DNA of 64,000 bases from NCBI GenBank assembly GCA_964472525.1, contig CAYYLL010000003.1, forward strand, positions 111,420 to 175,419, given 5' to 3'. A program made the translations under genes and the position numbers. The notes below the pieces were generated by a model that searched no databases, was not told the DNA's origin, and saw only the letters and a list, made by a program, of their open reading frames with translations. This document shows positions 8,744-16,878 of the stretch, piece after piece. Numbering within the stretch: the first letter of the stretch is position 1; every line of letters begins with the position of its first letter. This stretch comes from SZUA-37 sp964472525 (GTDB lineage Bacteria > Pseudomonadota > Gammaproteobacteria > UBA6429 > Thiohalophilaceae).

Positions 8744-9697
8744 TTATTTTTTTTTAGTTTCGGTTGACTTGTTATCAATGTATTGTTGTTGTCGTTTTAT
8801 AAAATTATCACTCGCATTATACCCATGCATTAATAATATATGATTACGTACAGCGGCTTCAACAATTACGGCTAAAGTTCGACCAACGGCAACGGGCAGA
8901 GTGATCTCTGGTATTTCTACATCTAGTATAGTACGAGACTTATGTCCACCGTCGAGTCTGTCGATTGCCGGCGGTATCATATTTTTTGATACTTCTAGGT
9001 TAATAATTAAGCTTAGCTTTTTGCTATTAATTAACGCATTGTCACCGAACATTGCGCGTATATTTAATATCCCCAGTCCACGTACTTCGATAAAGTCTTT
9101 TAGTATTTCCGGGCACATGCCTGCAATGGTGTCAGGTGAGATCTTTCTAAATTCTATGATGTCATCCGCAATAAGTCGATTGCCTCGGGTTACTAACTCC
9201 AATGCCAGTTCACTTTTACCAATGCCACTGAGACCAGAAAGTAAAACACCCACACCCAGTACCTCAAGATAAACACCGTGTAAGGTGAGATATTCGCTTA
9301 GATTGTCAGCAAGGTAATATTGAATGAGTTCAACAATTTTGTTGCTGTTTTTACTTGACTGGATTAAGGCGGTTTGTGTTTTGCTTGCAAGCCCAACAAT
9401 TTCCGGGGGAGGCTCAAGATTATTACCAATAATCACTAATGTGGGTTTGGATGAAAATAAATGTTCAATGGCATCATCAAAGGAATTTTTCCCCAAGCCT
9501 TTTAAATATTGTAATTCAGTTTCACCGATGACTTGTATTAGATTAGGTCGAACTAAATTAAGAAAACCGACAAAAAGAATGGGGTGTTGTTCGGTTTGGC
9601 AAATTATTTGATGCGGGTTTTGTTTGCCACAAACCCATTTGAGTTTTAGTTTGTCACAGTGCGCGTTAAATATATCATTGACTGTGATTGAAGACAT
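8744..9697 (-). CDS. hprK: HPr kinase/phosphorylase
   Basis: HprK phosphorylates and dephosphorylates HPr on Ser46. The Walker A motif is in VLLSGLSGIGKSELAL and the family signature near the C-terminus is visible in IPEITLPVAVGRTLAVIVEAAVRNH. The catalytic region also contains DIIEFRKI and IEVRGLGILN. An in-frame ATG at 9727 would overlap ptsN by 19 bp. I chose 9697 (317 residues), which starts 11 bp after the ptsN stop and begins close to the N-terminal domain; the longer form is not excluded. The gene order ptsN-hprK-rapZ-EIIA-HPr-EI is the proteobacterial regulatory PTS arrangement. Confidence 0.93.
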   Translation of the reverse strand: MSSITVNDIFNAHCDKLKLKWVCGKQNPHQIICQTEQHPILFVGFLNLVRPNLIQVIGETELQYLKGLGKNSFDDAIEHLFSSKPTLVIIGNNLEPPPEIVGLASKTQTALIQSSKNSNKIVELIQYYLADNLSEYLTLHGVYLEVLGVGVLLSGLSGIGKSELALELVTRGNRLIADDIIEFRKISPDTIAGMCPEILKDFIEVRGLGILNIRAMFGDNALINSKKLSLIINLEVSKNMIPPAIDRLDGGHKSRTILDVEIPEITLPVAVGRTLAVIVEAAVRNHILLMHGYNASDNFIKRQQQYIDNKSTETKKK

Positions 9698-9708
9698 GCT
9701 GTGATTCG

Positions 9709-10170
9709 TTAGTGTGATTTTTGCCAATCATCAAAGGTTGTTTGAACCTCATCCGCCGTACTGGCATGGCGCAAATTTTCTCGTATTTTTTCATCATTAA
9801 GCATATTGGCGAGTAATGCGAGTGTCTGTAAATGTTCTTCTTCTGCGTTTTCAGGTACGAGCAGGGCAAACATAAGATCAACCGGCTTTTTGTCGAGGGA
9901 GTCGAAGTCAATCCCGGATTTAAGTTTGATAAAGGCGCCGCGCGTGGTGTTTATATTCTTAAGACGACCATGGGGTATGGCTACCCCGTAGCCTAAGCCT
10001 GTTCCGCCTAATCGTTCTCTGGCGGTCAGGCTGTCAAAGACATCATTGGCTGTGATGCCATCGCAGTTCTTTGATATAAGCTGGCTAAGTGCTTCGAAGG
10101 CACGTTTTTTACTATTAGCTTCAACGTTACAAAGAACGCGATCGGTCTGAATAAATTCACTAACTTGCAT
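9709..10170 (-). CDS. ptsN: PtsN, EIIA-Ntr regulatory phosphotransferase
   Basis: PtsN is the terminal phosphoacceptor of the nitrogen-related PTS, which controls potassium transport, sigma-54 related functions and stress responses in model species. The 153 residues are the usual length. The phosphorylated histidine is H67 in GYGVAIPHGRL. The C-terminal block DLMFALLVPENAEEEHLQTLALLA is characteristic. It lies downstream of hpf after 103 bp and just upstream of hprK. Whether EI here feeds this protein, EIIA-Man or both is an open question, since only one EI and one HPr are present in the window. Confidence 0.95.
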   Translation of the reverse strand: MQVSEFIQTDRVLCNVEANSKKRAFEALSQLISKNCDGITANDVFDSLTARERLGGTGLGYGVAIPHGRLKNINTTRGAFIKLKSGIDFDSLDKKPVDLMFALLVPENAEEEHLQTLALLANMLNDEKIRENLRHASTADEVQTTFDDWQKSH

Positions 10171-10273
10171 TTAAATCTTATACCCTCTGTTTTTATTATT
10201 TTGCTGGTATTCGCGTTTTTTATATTTTGTTTCTGCGATATACCGTGCTTTGAATAATAAAGCGAGACGGATT

Positions 10274-10615
10274 TTATTCCTCTTCTGTTGCACCGTCCAC
10301 CTGTTTTTGCTGTCGGCCAGCTTGTTTGTGGTGATCGGTGATTTTTTCTTTATGTTTCTTAATTTGGCGATCCAGTTTATCGGTTAAAGAATCAATGGCG
10401 GCATACATATCGGTATCTTCGGATTCGGCATGAACACTGGTGCCGCTTAAATGGAATGTTGCTTCTGCTTTTTGGCGTAATTTCTCAATGCTGAGAATAA
10501 CCTTCACGCTAGGCATATGGTCAAAGTGACGCTCTAATCTGTCAAATTTTGATGAGATATATTGGTGTAGAGAGTCTGTAACATCAACATGATGACCGCT
10601 TACATTTAATTGCAT
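10274..10615 (-). CDS. hpf: Hpf, ribosome hibernation promoting factor (short form)
   Basis: This 113-residue protein of the sigma-54 modulation/YfiA family binds the 30S decoding region and promotes formation of inactive 100S ribosomes in stationary phase. The start MQLNVSGHHVDVTDSLHQYI and the SVKVILSIEK strand are typical. It lacks the C-terminal dimerisation domain of the long form, so it is a short Hpf; its basic, Gln-rich tail is a little longer than the 95-residue E. coli protein. It lies directly downstream of rpoN (46 bp), the classical position for this gene. Confidence 0.95.
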   Translation of the reverse strand: MQLNVSGHHVDVTDSLHQYISSKFDRLERHFDHMPSVKVILSIEKLRQKAEATFHLSGTSVHAESEDTDMYAAIDSLTDKLDRQIKKHKEKITDHHKQAGRQQKQVDGATEEE

Positions 10616-10661
10616 ATGTTTTCTCCTTATCTATACGACTTTTGTTTACTTACTGGTTGTT

Positions 10662-12161
10662 TTAAGTGAATTGTTTCCTCTCGTTAGATGATGGGATGGA
10701 TAACGATTCACGGTATTTTGCAATGGTGCGTCTTGCAACCTTAATACCTTGATCAGCCAGAATGTCGGCTAATTTGCTATCACTTAAAGGTTTGCTATGG
10801 TTTTCAGCCGCAATGAGTTTTTTTAATAAAGCACGGATGGCAGTGGCCGAACATTCACCACCGCTGACGGTGCTAACGTGGCTCGAAAAGAAGTATTTAA
10901 GTTCGAATATACCGCGTGGGGTGTGCATATATTTTTTGGTGGTGACGCGTGAAATGGTGGATTCGTGCATATCAACTTCTTCGGCAATATCATGTAAAAC
11001 TAGTGCTTTCATGGCTTCTTCGCCATGTTCCAGAAAACCCAACTGGCGATTCACAATGCTAGTGGACACTTTGAGCAGGGTTTCATTCCGGCTTTGTAAA
11101 CTTTTAATAAACCAACGCGCTTCTTGCAAATGGTTTTTCATATCGGCGTTGTCACTGCTGTTATTCACCTGTTTGATTAGGCTCGCATAATGGTTGTTTA
11201 TACGTATTTTGGGGGCAGAATCGGCATTAAGTTCCACAATCCATTTATTTTTTTTCTTACTGACAAAAACATCGGGAACAATATATTCTGGGTTGCTATC
11301 AGTAATATGGCTGCCAGGACGCGGGTTTAACGATTGAACCAGTGTAATCATTTCTCTGAATTCAGGTTCAGAGATTTTCATCTGTCTCATAATTTGAGTA
11401 TAGTCTCTATTCGCTAATTGCTCAAAGTGTTGTTGAACCAGTTGTTTGGTCATCTCCAAATAGTCAGCGGTGTTATCCAGTTGAGCTAACTGAAGAATTA
11501 AACTTTCTTTTAGATCCCGTGCGGCAATACCGGGTGGGTCAAAATTTTGTATCTGGCGCAATACCGCAGCAACTTCATCGAGTTCAATTTCATATTCATC
11601 GACTAAGCCCTGATGGATATCTTCAATGGAGCTTTTTAGAAAACCATCATCATTGATCGAATCAATAATGGCTTCAGCTATTATCGAATCGATTTCACTA
11701 AAGGGACTGAGTTCACGTTGCCAGTTTAAGTGCTGTTGCAGGCTTTCGCCCGTAATCGAAACGGGTTCAAAATCGCCGCTGTCGGCCGGTGCATTCGTGG
11801 CACTGGGCAGGTGGGACATGGAGTCATAAATATCTTCCCACACGGTATCGACGGCGAGTTCATCCGGGATGGTATTTTCTTCGTTTAATGTATTTTCAAG
11901 GCTTGTTGAATCTGAAGGATTGTCGTCATTGTTTTTATCAGTGTTGACGTCCGTTTTTGAATCAGGGTTCGTTTGCTCCGATTCTGAGGCTGACGTTGCC
12001 AACGTGTCATCAGCCGCTTCAAGCATCATATTGGAATCAAGTGCTTCCTGAATTTCATTGCTTAGTTCAATGGTTGATAGTTGTAGCAGACGAATGGCCT
12101 GTTGGAGTTGGGGAGTCATCGTAAGTGACTGACCAATACGTAGTTGTAAGCCTTGTTTCAT
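10662..12161 (-). CDS. rpoN: RNA polymerase sigma-54 factor
   Basis: RpoN directs RNA polymerase to -24/-12 promoters and needs an activator ATPase. The 499 residues contain all parts: region I (residues 1-50, Gln/Leu-rich, LRIGQSLTMTPQLQQAIRLLQ), an acidic region II with many Asp/Ser/Asn, the core-binding domain, a helix-turn-helix, and the RpoN box ARRTIAKYRE at residues 476-485, which differs from the consensus only by Ile for Val. It is in the conserved lptB-rpoN-hpf-ptsN order and starts 154 bp after lptB. I saw no convincing -24/-12 promoter in the window, but that was not an exhaustive scan. Confidence 0.97.
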   Translation of the reverse strand: MKQGLQLRIGQSLTMTPQLQQAIRLLQLSTIELSNEIQEALDSNMMLEAADDTLATSASESEQTNPDSKTDVNTDKNNDDNPSDSTSLENTLNEENTIPDELAVDTVWEDIYDSMSHLPSATNAPADSGDFEPVSITGESLQQHLNWQRELSPFSEIDSIIAEAIIDSINDDGFLKSSIEDIHQGLVDEYEIELDEVAAVLRQIQNFDPPGIAARDLKESLILQLAQLDNTADYLEMTKQLVQQHFEQLANRDYTQIMRQMKISEPEFREMITLVQSLNPRPGSHITDSNPEYIVPDVFVSKKKNKWIVELNADSAPKIRINNHYASLIKQVNNSSDNADMKNHLQEARWFIKSLQSRNETLLKVSTSIVNRQLGFLEHGEEAMKALVLHDIAEEVDMHESTISRVTTKKYMHTPRGIFELKYFFSSHVSTVSGGECSATAIRALLKKLIAAENHSKPLSDSKLADILADQGIKVARRTIAKYRESLSIPSSNERKQFT

Positions 12162-12315
12162 ATAGTGTCTATTTTAGCCCTTTAGCCAGAATTTTTTGTA
12201 ATGGATGTGAATGTGAAGATGATGCTTTTAGATGGGCTTGTTTGTGCATTTGGTCCGGCATTTTGTTCTAGTGTATTATTAAGTTTAGCGTATATTTTAA
12301 AGGATTGCAGAGTAA

Positions 12316-13041
12316 TTATAACTTGAAATTTTCGCCTAAATAGACTTTACGCACCTGCTTATCTTGAAGTAAATGATCTGGATCACCTTGTGCGATGACT
12401 TCGCCATTATTCATAATATAAGCACGTTGGCAAATTCCCAACGTTTCCCTTACATTATGGTCGGTAATTAAAACCCCAATATCCCGCTCTTTTAAATGCG
12501 AAATAATATTCTGAATATCAAGAATAGAGATAGGATCTACGCCCGCGAAAGGCTCATCTAGAAGGATAAAGCGAGGTTCAGTTGCCAGCGCACGCGCAAT
12601 TTCAACCCGACGACGTTCGCCGCCTGAGAGGCTCATGCCAATATTGGAGCGAATATGTCCAATATGCAATTCGTCCAGTAATTCTTCTAATTTTTGCTGC
12701 TGCTGAAAAGGAGCCAGTTCTTTGCGTGTTTGCAATATCGCTAAAATATTATCGGCAACGGACAGTTTACGAAAAATAGAAGCTTCCTGAGGTAAATAAC
12801 CGATACCGCGTTGTGCACGTAAATGCATGGGAAGTTGAGTAATATCTTGGCCATTTAATTCGATACAACCACTGTCTGAATTTATCAGGCCAACAACCAT
12901 ATAAAATGATGTGGTTTTACCCGCACCATTGGGGCCGAGCAGGCCAACCACTTCACCACTATTGATTTCAATGCTCACGTTTTTGACCGTGTTGCGTTTT
13001 TTGTAGCTTTTGCAGAGGTGGGTTGCTTTTAGAGAGGCCAT
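12316..13041 (-). CDS. lptB: LptB, LPS export ABC transporter ATPase
   Basis: LptB is the cytoplasmic ATPase that, with LptFG, extracts LPS from the inner membrane and pushes it onto the LptC-LptA bridge. The frame runs up to 13224, but the extension overlaps lptA. The ATG at 13041 gives 241 residues, the same length as E. coli LptB. Motifs are Walker A GPNGAGKT (36-43), signature LSGGERRRVEIARALA, Walker B FILLDEPFAGVDP and the H-loop in ITDHNVRETL. It follows lptA by 19 bp. LptF and LptG are not in the window, as is usual. Confidence 0.97.
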   Translation of the reverse strand: MASLKATHLCKSYKKRNTVKNVSIEINSGEVVGLLGPNGAGKTTSFYMVVGLINSDSGCIELNGQDITQLPMHLRAQRGIGYLPQEASIFRKLSVADNILAILQTRKELAPFQQQQKLEELLDELHIGHIRSNIGMSLSGGERRRVEIARALATEPRFILLDEPFAGVDPISILDIQNIISHLKERDIGVLITDHNVRETLGICQRAYIMNNGEVIAQGDPDHLLQDKQVRKVYLGENFKL

Positions 13042-13060
13042 TTTTATTTTAAATTCTAGC

Positions 13061-13579
13061 TTATTTGAGTTTCTTTTTATCCGACTTGTCGGGTTCGATA
13101 ACCGCATGTACCCGGTTTTTGTCATCGGCTCCTTTTTGAGCTGTGACGGTACTGTTGCGTGTATTGTATTCGATCTGTTCCCCTTTGAGCAGATTTTTAC
13201 CTTGTGAAACAGATGCATTGCCACTTAAGTAGACACGTTCATCTTTGGTGATAAATTCCATTTTGCCCGCTTCTGCATACACAAGCTGTTCTACTTTGTC
13301 TTGCTGTTGCTGAAAACTGGCAGGCTTACCGGTTACAATAATTTTATTAACTTTCCCCTTCGGTTGGTAAATAACAATTCGATTACCTTTTAAAACAAGG
13401 CTACCCTGAGTAAAAACAACGTTACCATTATAAATACTAATACCGGTTTTTTCATTTAGCTTTACGTTATCTGCTTTAATTTTAATTGGTTGATTGCGAT
13501 CATCCGATAATGCAAAGCTGAGCGAGGGCAACAAGAGTACCGCTAGAAATAGAATTGCAGATTTTTTAATTACTAACAT
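13061..13579 (-). CDS. lptA: LptA, periplasmic LPS transport protein
   Basis: LptA forms the periplasmic beta-jellyroll bridge that carries LPS from LptC to LptD. The 172-residue protein has a Sec signal peptide (ILFLAVLLLPSLSFA) and then an OstA-type domain with the typical features: QPIKIKADNVKLNEKTGISIYNGNVVFTQG, KGNRIVIY and VYLSGNASVSQGKNLLKGEQIEYN. The C-terminus is Lys-rich. It overlaps lptC by 14 bp upstream and precedes lptB, so the three are probably translated together. Confidence 0.95.
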   Translation of the reverse strand: MLVIKKSAILFLAVLLLPSLSFALSDDRNQPIKIKADNVKLNEKTGISIYNGNVVFTQGSLVLKGNRIVIYQPKGKVNKIIVTGKPASFQQQQDKVEQLVYAEAGKMEFITKDERVYLSGNASVSQGKNLLKGEQIEYNTRNSTVTAQKGADDKNRVHAVIEPDKSDKKKLK

Positions 13580-14135
13580 TATAAAATCCCTCTACATTGG
13601 ACAATAATTCAAGCCGACCTTCGGCTAAGTATACACGCATCCCGATGGCTTTTAAGTGGTGTTTTTCTGTTTGAATAAAAACGGCATCACGTGTTTCAGC
13701 ATAATCCAGTTTTGTTTTAATTGTTAAGTTACTTGTTTTCAGTTGTATTCCCGGTATGGTCTTACTGTTGGGACGTTGCATGGTTACTTTGCCATTAAGA
13801 TAGATGAGCGTTCCTTTATTTAAAACCCGGGCATGTTCCGATTTTATATGCCATGGGCTAAGCTTGTTCCGAAATATTGTTATATCGGGTGAGGTGATAT
13901 CAATGCTGCCATCATCAGGAAAATGTTCGAGCCGGACGCCGCTTAAAACATAATGGGGTTTACCCTCTTTGTTCATAACGGTTGCTTTAAAATTTGTTAG
14001 AAAATAATCCATGTCGTGACGAGGTGGTTTAACTAAGCTAAACGGCTGTACTTCGACTTTATTCAATAACCAGCGACTGGTTGCAGCAATTGCAATTACA
14101 ATAATTAAAAGCAGGATATAACCAAAGCGATTCAT
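13566..14135 (-). CDS. lptC: LptC, inner-membrane LPS export protein
   Basis: LptC is a bitopic inner-membrane protein that receives LPS from LptBFG and hands it to LptA. The 189 residues consist of one N-terminal membrane helix (YILLLIIVIAIAATSRWLL) followed by a periplasmic OstA-like beta domain with YFLTNFKATVMNKEGKPHYVLSG and ITSPDITIF. It lies 10 bp downstream of kdsC and overlaps lptA by 14 bp, the conserved kdsC-lptC-lptA-lptB order. Confidence 0.93.
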   Translation of the reverse strand: MNRFGYILLLIIVIAIAATSRWLLNKVEVQPFSLVKPPRHDMDYFLTNFKATVMNKEGKPHYVLSGVRLEHFPDDGSIDITSPDITIFRNKLSPWHIKSEHARVLNKGTLIYLNGKVTMQRPNSKTIPGIQLKTSNLTIKTKLDYAETRDAVFIQTEKHHLKAIGMRVYLAEGRLELLSNVEGFYNVSN

Positions 14136-14145
14136 TTTGGCCAGT

Positions 14146-14670
14146 TCATTTTGAAAAAGAGTGGAGTTGTTGTTCTAAGGTATTTTGTGCCTGCATAATA
14201 AGTTCACAAACATTCCGAGCTGCACCGCATCCACCATTCAGAGGCGTTTGCCAATGTGCCTGATCAATGACCAGTGGGTGTGCGTCTTTAACGGTAATGG
14301 ATAATCTCACTTTGGTCATTACCGGTAAGTCAACCACATCGTCACCGACAAAGGCTGCTTGTCCATAATCTAGGTTTAGTTTAGTGAGTAGGTCATCAAA
14401 GGCGTTGAGTTTATCGAGTCGACCCTGATAAAGATGCTCAATGCCTAAACTATCCATACGGTGTTTGACTAACGGTGAATTACGCGCAGTAATAATACCG
14501 ATTTGCACACCAGTACGCATCAGCAGTTTCATTCCTAAACCATCTTTGGCATAAAAAGCTTTGTATTCTTCGCCATTGTCACCATAAAATAAACGGCCAT
14601 CGGTTAATACACCGTCCACATCAAAAACGACCAGTTTAATTTTTTTAGCACGTTCGAGAATTTCTTTCAT
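14146..14670 (-). CDS. kdsC: KdsC, Kdo-8-phosphate phosphatase
   Basis: KdsC removes phosphate from Kdo-8-phosphate, the third step of Kdo synthesis for LPS. It is a 174-residue HAD phosphatase without a cap domain, a typical length. The catalytic aspartates are D17 and D19 in VVFDVDGVLTDG; other HAD motifs are ITARNS and FVGDDVVDLPVM. The C-terminal GGCGAARNVCELIM is the KdsC-specific tail that contributes to the tetramer active site. It sits directly upstream of lptC. KdsD and KdsA are also nearby, but a glycosyltransferase gene is inserted between kdsC and kdsD. Confidence 0.95.
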   Translation of the reverse strand: MKEILERAKKIKLVVFDVDGVLTDGRLFYGDNGEEYKAFYAKDGLGMKLLMRTGVQIGIITARNSPLVKHRMDSLGIEHLYQGRLDKLNAFDDLLTKLNLDYGQAAFVGDDVVDLPVMTKVRLSITVKDAHPLVIDQAHWQTPLNGGCGAARNVCELIMQAQNTLEQQLHSFSK

Positions 14671-14700
14671 AATGGTTTCTTTATGATTCAGATAAAATGA

Positions 14701-15750
14701 TTATACAGGGTTTGTCTGAATGAGTTGATTAAACTTTTCGGTTACATCTTCCAAGGTGATTAATTTCATCGCCCAGTCATCGCGTACCCGTGTTCCCCAT
14801 TTAACTTGATCGACACTAACTCCAAATTTTTTCTGTATCGCTTCGGAATAGCGGTTTACTGTCCATTGTTTGCTTAAGTAGGGTCGGGCGCGATCGGGGT
14901 TGGTGCAAGCATATAGTCCGATAACGGGAGTGTTTACCGCTGTTGCCATATGTGCTGGCCCAGAATCGGGGCTGATCACGCAATACGCATTTTTTAGCAG
15001 ATTTAATAATTGTTTTAAATCAGTTTTAGCGGTTAAATCGAGGACTGGTTGTGTTGTTTGACGCGTAATATTTTGAGCCATTTCCTTTTCAATAATAGAA
15101 TGGCCACCGCTTAAAATAACCTGCATGTTATGTTGTGTATAAAGCCAGTCTGCAAGAGCCGCGTAGCCTTCAGCGGTCCAGTTCCGATAGGCCATACTGG
15201 AACATGGGCTTATTACAATGTAGTTCGGTTTATTAGTAGGTAGCGTTAAACTCGATTTGGTACTGGCGGGAATATCCCATCGGTATTCATGCTGAGGAAT
15301 ACCCAATGTTTCCGTAAAGCCAAAAAAACTGTCAATCACATGCTGCTTTTCTTTATAGGGTATTTTTACATTACTGAATAAACCTTGTAAATCTTTTGCC
15401 CGTTGTTGATCAAACCCCAATTTAATTTTACTTTTTATCAACAGGCTCATTAGGCTAGTACGCATGGACATTTGCATATGCAGTAAAGCATCGAAGCGGG
15501 TATTTTTTAATTGCCGATAAAGATTTTTATATGCTTTAAGGCCATTGGTCTTGTTAAAAACGATAAAGTTTATATTTTGTATTTCATTGACGAGAGGGTA
15601 TTCAGTCTTGCCGATTATCCAAGTAAGCTTTGTCGTTGGCCAATGTTTTTGTATTGTTCGAACAATGGGTAAGGTATGGCAAATATCACCAATGGCCGAT
15701 AGCCGTAGGATACAGAGATTAGATGGTGCTTGTTTGAAAGGTAATGGCAT
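14701..15750 (-). CDS. Glycosyltransferase family 9 (heptosyltransferase-like)
   Basis: This 349-residue protein has the GT9/ADP-heptose LPS heptosyltransferase fold. The N-terminal Rossmann half starts with LCILRLSAIGDICHTLPIVRTI, and the nucleotide-sugar site is in CVISPDSGPAHMATAVNTPVIGLYACTNP. LPS core assembly at the inner face of the inner membrane is the likely role, adding heptose or a related sugar. The acceptor cannot be decided; it could be WaaC/WaaF-like or a lineage-specific core transferase. It lies between kdsC and kdsD, which are usually adjacent, and 30 bp upstream of kdsC on the same strand, so it probably belongs to the Kdo operon. Confidence 0.88.
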   Translation of the reverse strand: MPLPFKQAPSNLCILRLSAIGDICHTLPIVRTIQKHWPTTKLTWIIGKTEYPLVNEIQNINFIVFNKTNGLKAYKNLYRQLKNTRFDALLHMQMSMRTSLMSLLIKSKIKLGFDQQRAKDLQGLFSNVKIPYKEKQHVIDSFFGFTETLGIPQHEYRWDIPASTKSSLTLPTNKPNYIVISPCSSMAYRNWTAEGYAALADWLYTQHNMQVILSGGHSIIEKEMAQNITRQTTQPVLDLTAKTDLKQLLNLLKNAYCVISPDSGPAHMATAVNTPVIGLYACTNPDRARPYLSKQWTVNRYSEAIQKKFGVSVDQVKWGTRVRDDWAMKLITLEDVTEKFNQLIQTNPV

Positions 15751-15798
15751 TATTAATTAAGAGTTGTTCCAAGTTGAATAATGGTTATTATGTTTCCC

Positions 15799-15827
15799 GT
15801 CATTCCCGCGAAGGCAGGAATCCAGAC
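15799..15827. repeat. Short palindromic intergenic repeat (ATTCCC...GGAAT type)
   Basis: Between kdsD and the glycosyltransferase gene lies GTCATTCCCGCGAAGGC followed by AGGAATCCAGAC. The core ATTCCCGC-GAAG-GCAGGAAT folds into an 8-bp stem with one C/A mismatch and a 4-nt loop. Sequences of this form (ATTCCC-N8-GGGAAT) are common dispersed repeats in many proteobacteria, for example the dRS3 class in Neisseria. Only one copy is seen in this window, so its repeated nature is inferred from resemblance. It could also act as an RNA hairpin between the two genes. Confidence 0.6.
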
Positions 15828-15894
15828 GATAAATGCAGTTCAATCTAAATTCCCCCATTCGCTTGCGACGGGTTCAAAACCGTTGGGGCTAATT

Positions 15895-16875
15895 CTAATT
15901 ATTCTTTAATTGATAAAGCTGTAGTACACCCTGTAACCTATTATTCTCCGCAACAATGACACTGGTGATTTTATTGTCGAACATAATTTTTTCCGCATCT
16001 GAAACCATCATAGTCGGTTCAATCACTTTTGGATTAGGTGTAAACAGATCACTGGCTTTCAGTTGGAAAAATTTTTCCTGTTTCGATTGTTGTTCTGATT
16101 CCACCATGGCGCGGCGAATATCACCATCAGTAATCACGCCTTTAATTTTACCGTCATCCGTTTGTACAACGACCAATCCCAGACGTGATCGTGAAACAGT
16201 ATGTACAAGCGCAGTAATTTTTGTGTCAGCAACACAGGTGGGTAATTCTGTTGTGCGCATCAGATCTTTTGCCTGAGTTAATAATTTTTTACCCAAGGCT
16301 CCACCGGGGTGGTACAGCGCAAAATGTTCCGCCTGAAAGTTTCGCATTTTAATTAACGTGGTCACAAAGGCATCGCCAATGACCAGTGCAACGGTTGTGG
16401 ATGAGGTAGGGGCTAGTCCGATGGGGCAGGCTTCTTTCGAAACGGCACCATTGATATGTATACTAGTATTTTTTGCTAGTGTTGAGTCTGGCTGGCCGGT
16501 AATGGAGATGGTTTTGTTACCCTGTCGGATCAAGAAAGGCATAATTTTCAGAATTTCGTCTGTTTCGCCGGAGTTGGACAATAAGATCACAATATCATCT
16601 TTTTCGATCATCCCTAGGTCGCCATGAAAAGCTTCGCCGGGGTGGATAAAAAAACTGGGTGTGCCGGTACTGGCCAGTGACGCAGCAATTTTTTGGGCGA
16701 TAATGCCCGATTTACCCATGCCGATTAAAATACATTTACCCTTGGCTTCATTAATTATTTTTACAGCGTGGACAAATGTGTCGTCAATTCTGTTTTTTAG
16801 TTGTGCAAGCTCGTTACACTCGATTTCAATCGTTTGTTTTGCAAAATGAATAATATCGTCATTGGATAGAGGCAT
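15895..16875 (-). CDS. kdsD: KdsD, D-arabinose-5-phosphate isomerase
   Basis: KdsD converts ribulose-5-phosphate to arabinose-5-phosphate, the first committed step to Kdo. The 326 residues have an N-terminal SIS domain (about 40-175, with LIGMGKSGIIAQKIAASLASTGTPS and HPGEAFHGDLGMI) and two CBS domains (about 205-326). The length and order match E. coli KdsD (328). It is separated from kdsA by 3 bp, an unusually tight pairing of the first two Kdo enzymes. About 140 bp separate it from the glycosyltransferase gene downstream, including a palindromic repeat. Confidence 0.96.
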   Translation of the reverse strand: MPLSNDDIIHFAKQTIEIECNELAQLKNRIDDTFVHAVKIINEAKGKCILIGMGKSGIIAQKIAASLASTGTPSFFIHPGEAFHGDLGMIEKDDIVILLSNSGETDEILKIMPFLIRQGNKTISITGQPDSTLAKNTSIHINGAVSKEACPIGLAPTSSTTVALVIGDAFVTTLIKMRNFQAEHFALYHPGGALGKKLLTQAKDLMRTTELPTCVADTKITALVHTVSRSRLGLVVVQTDDGKIKGVITDGDIRRAMVESEQQSKQEKFFQLKASDLFTPNPKVIEPTMMVSDAEKIMFDNKITSVIVAENNRLQGVLQLYQLKNN

Positions 16876-16878
16876 TAC

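Noticed and set aside
13042..13224. N-terminal extension of LptB
   Set aside because: It overlaps lptA in another frame and the 241-residue form from 13041 matches the family length.
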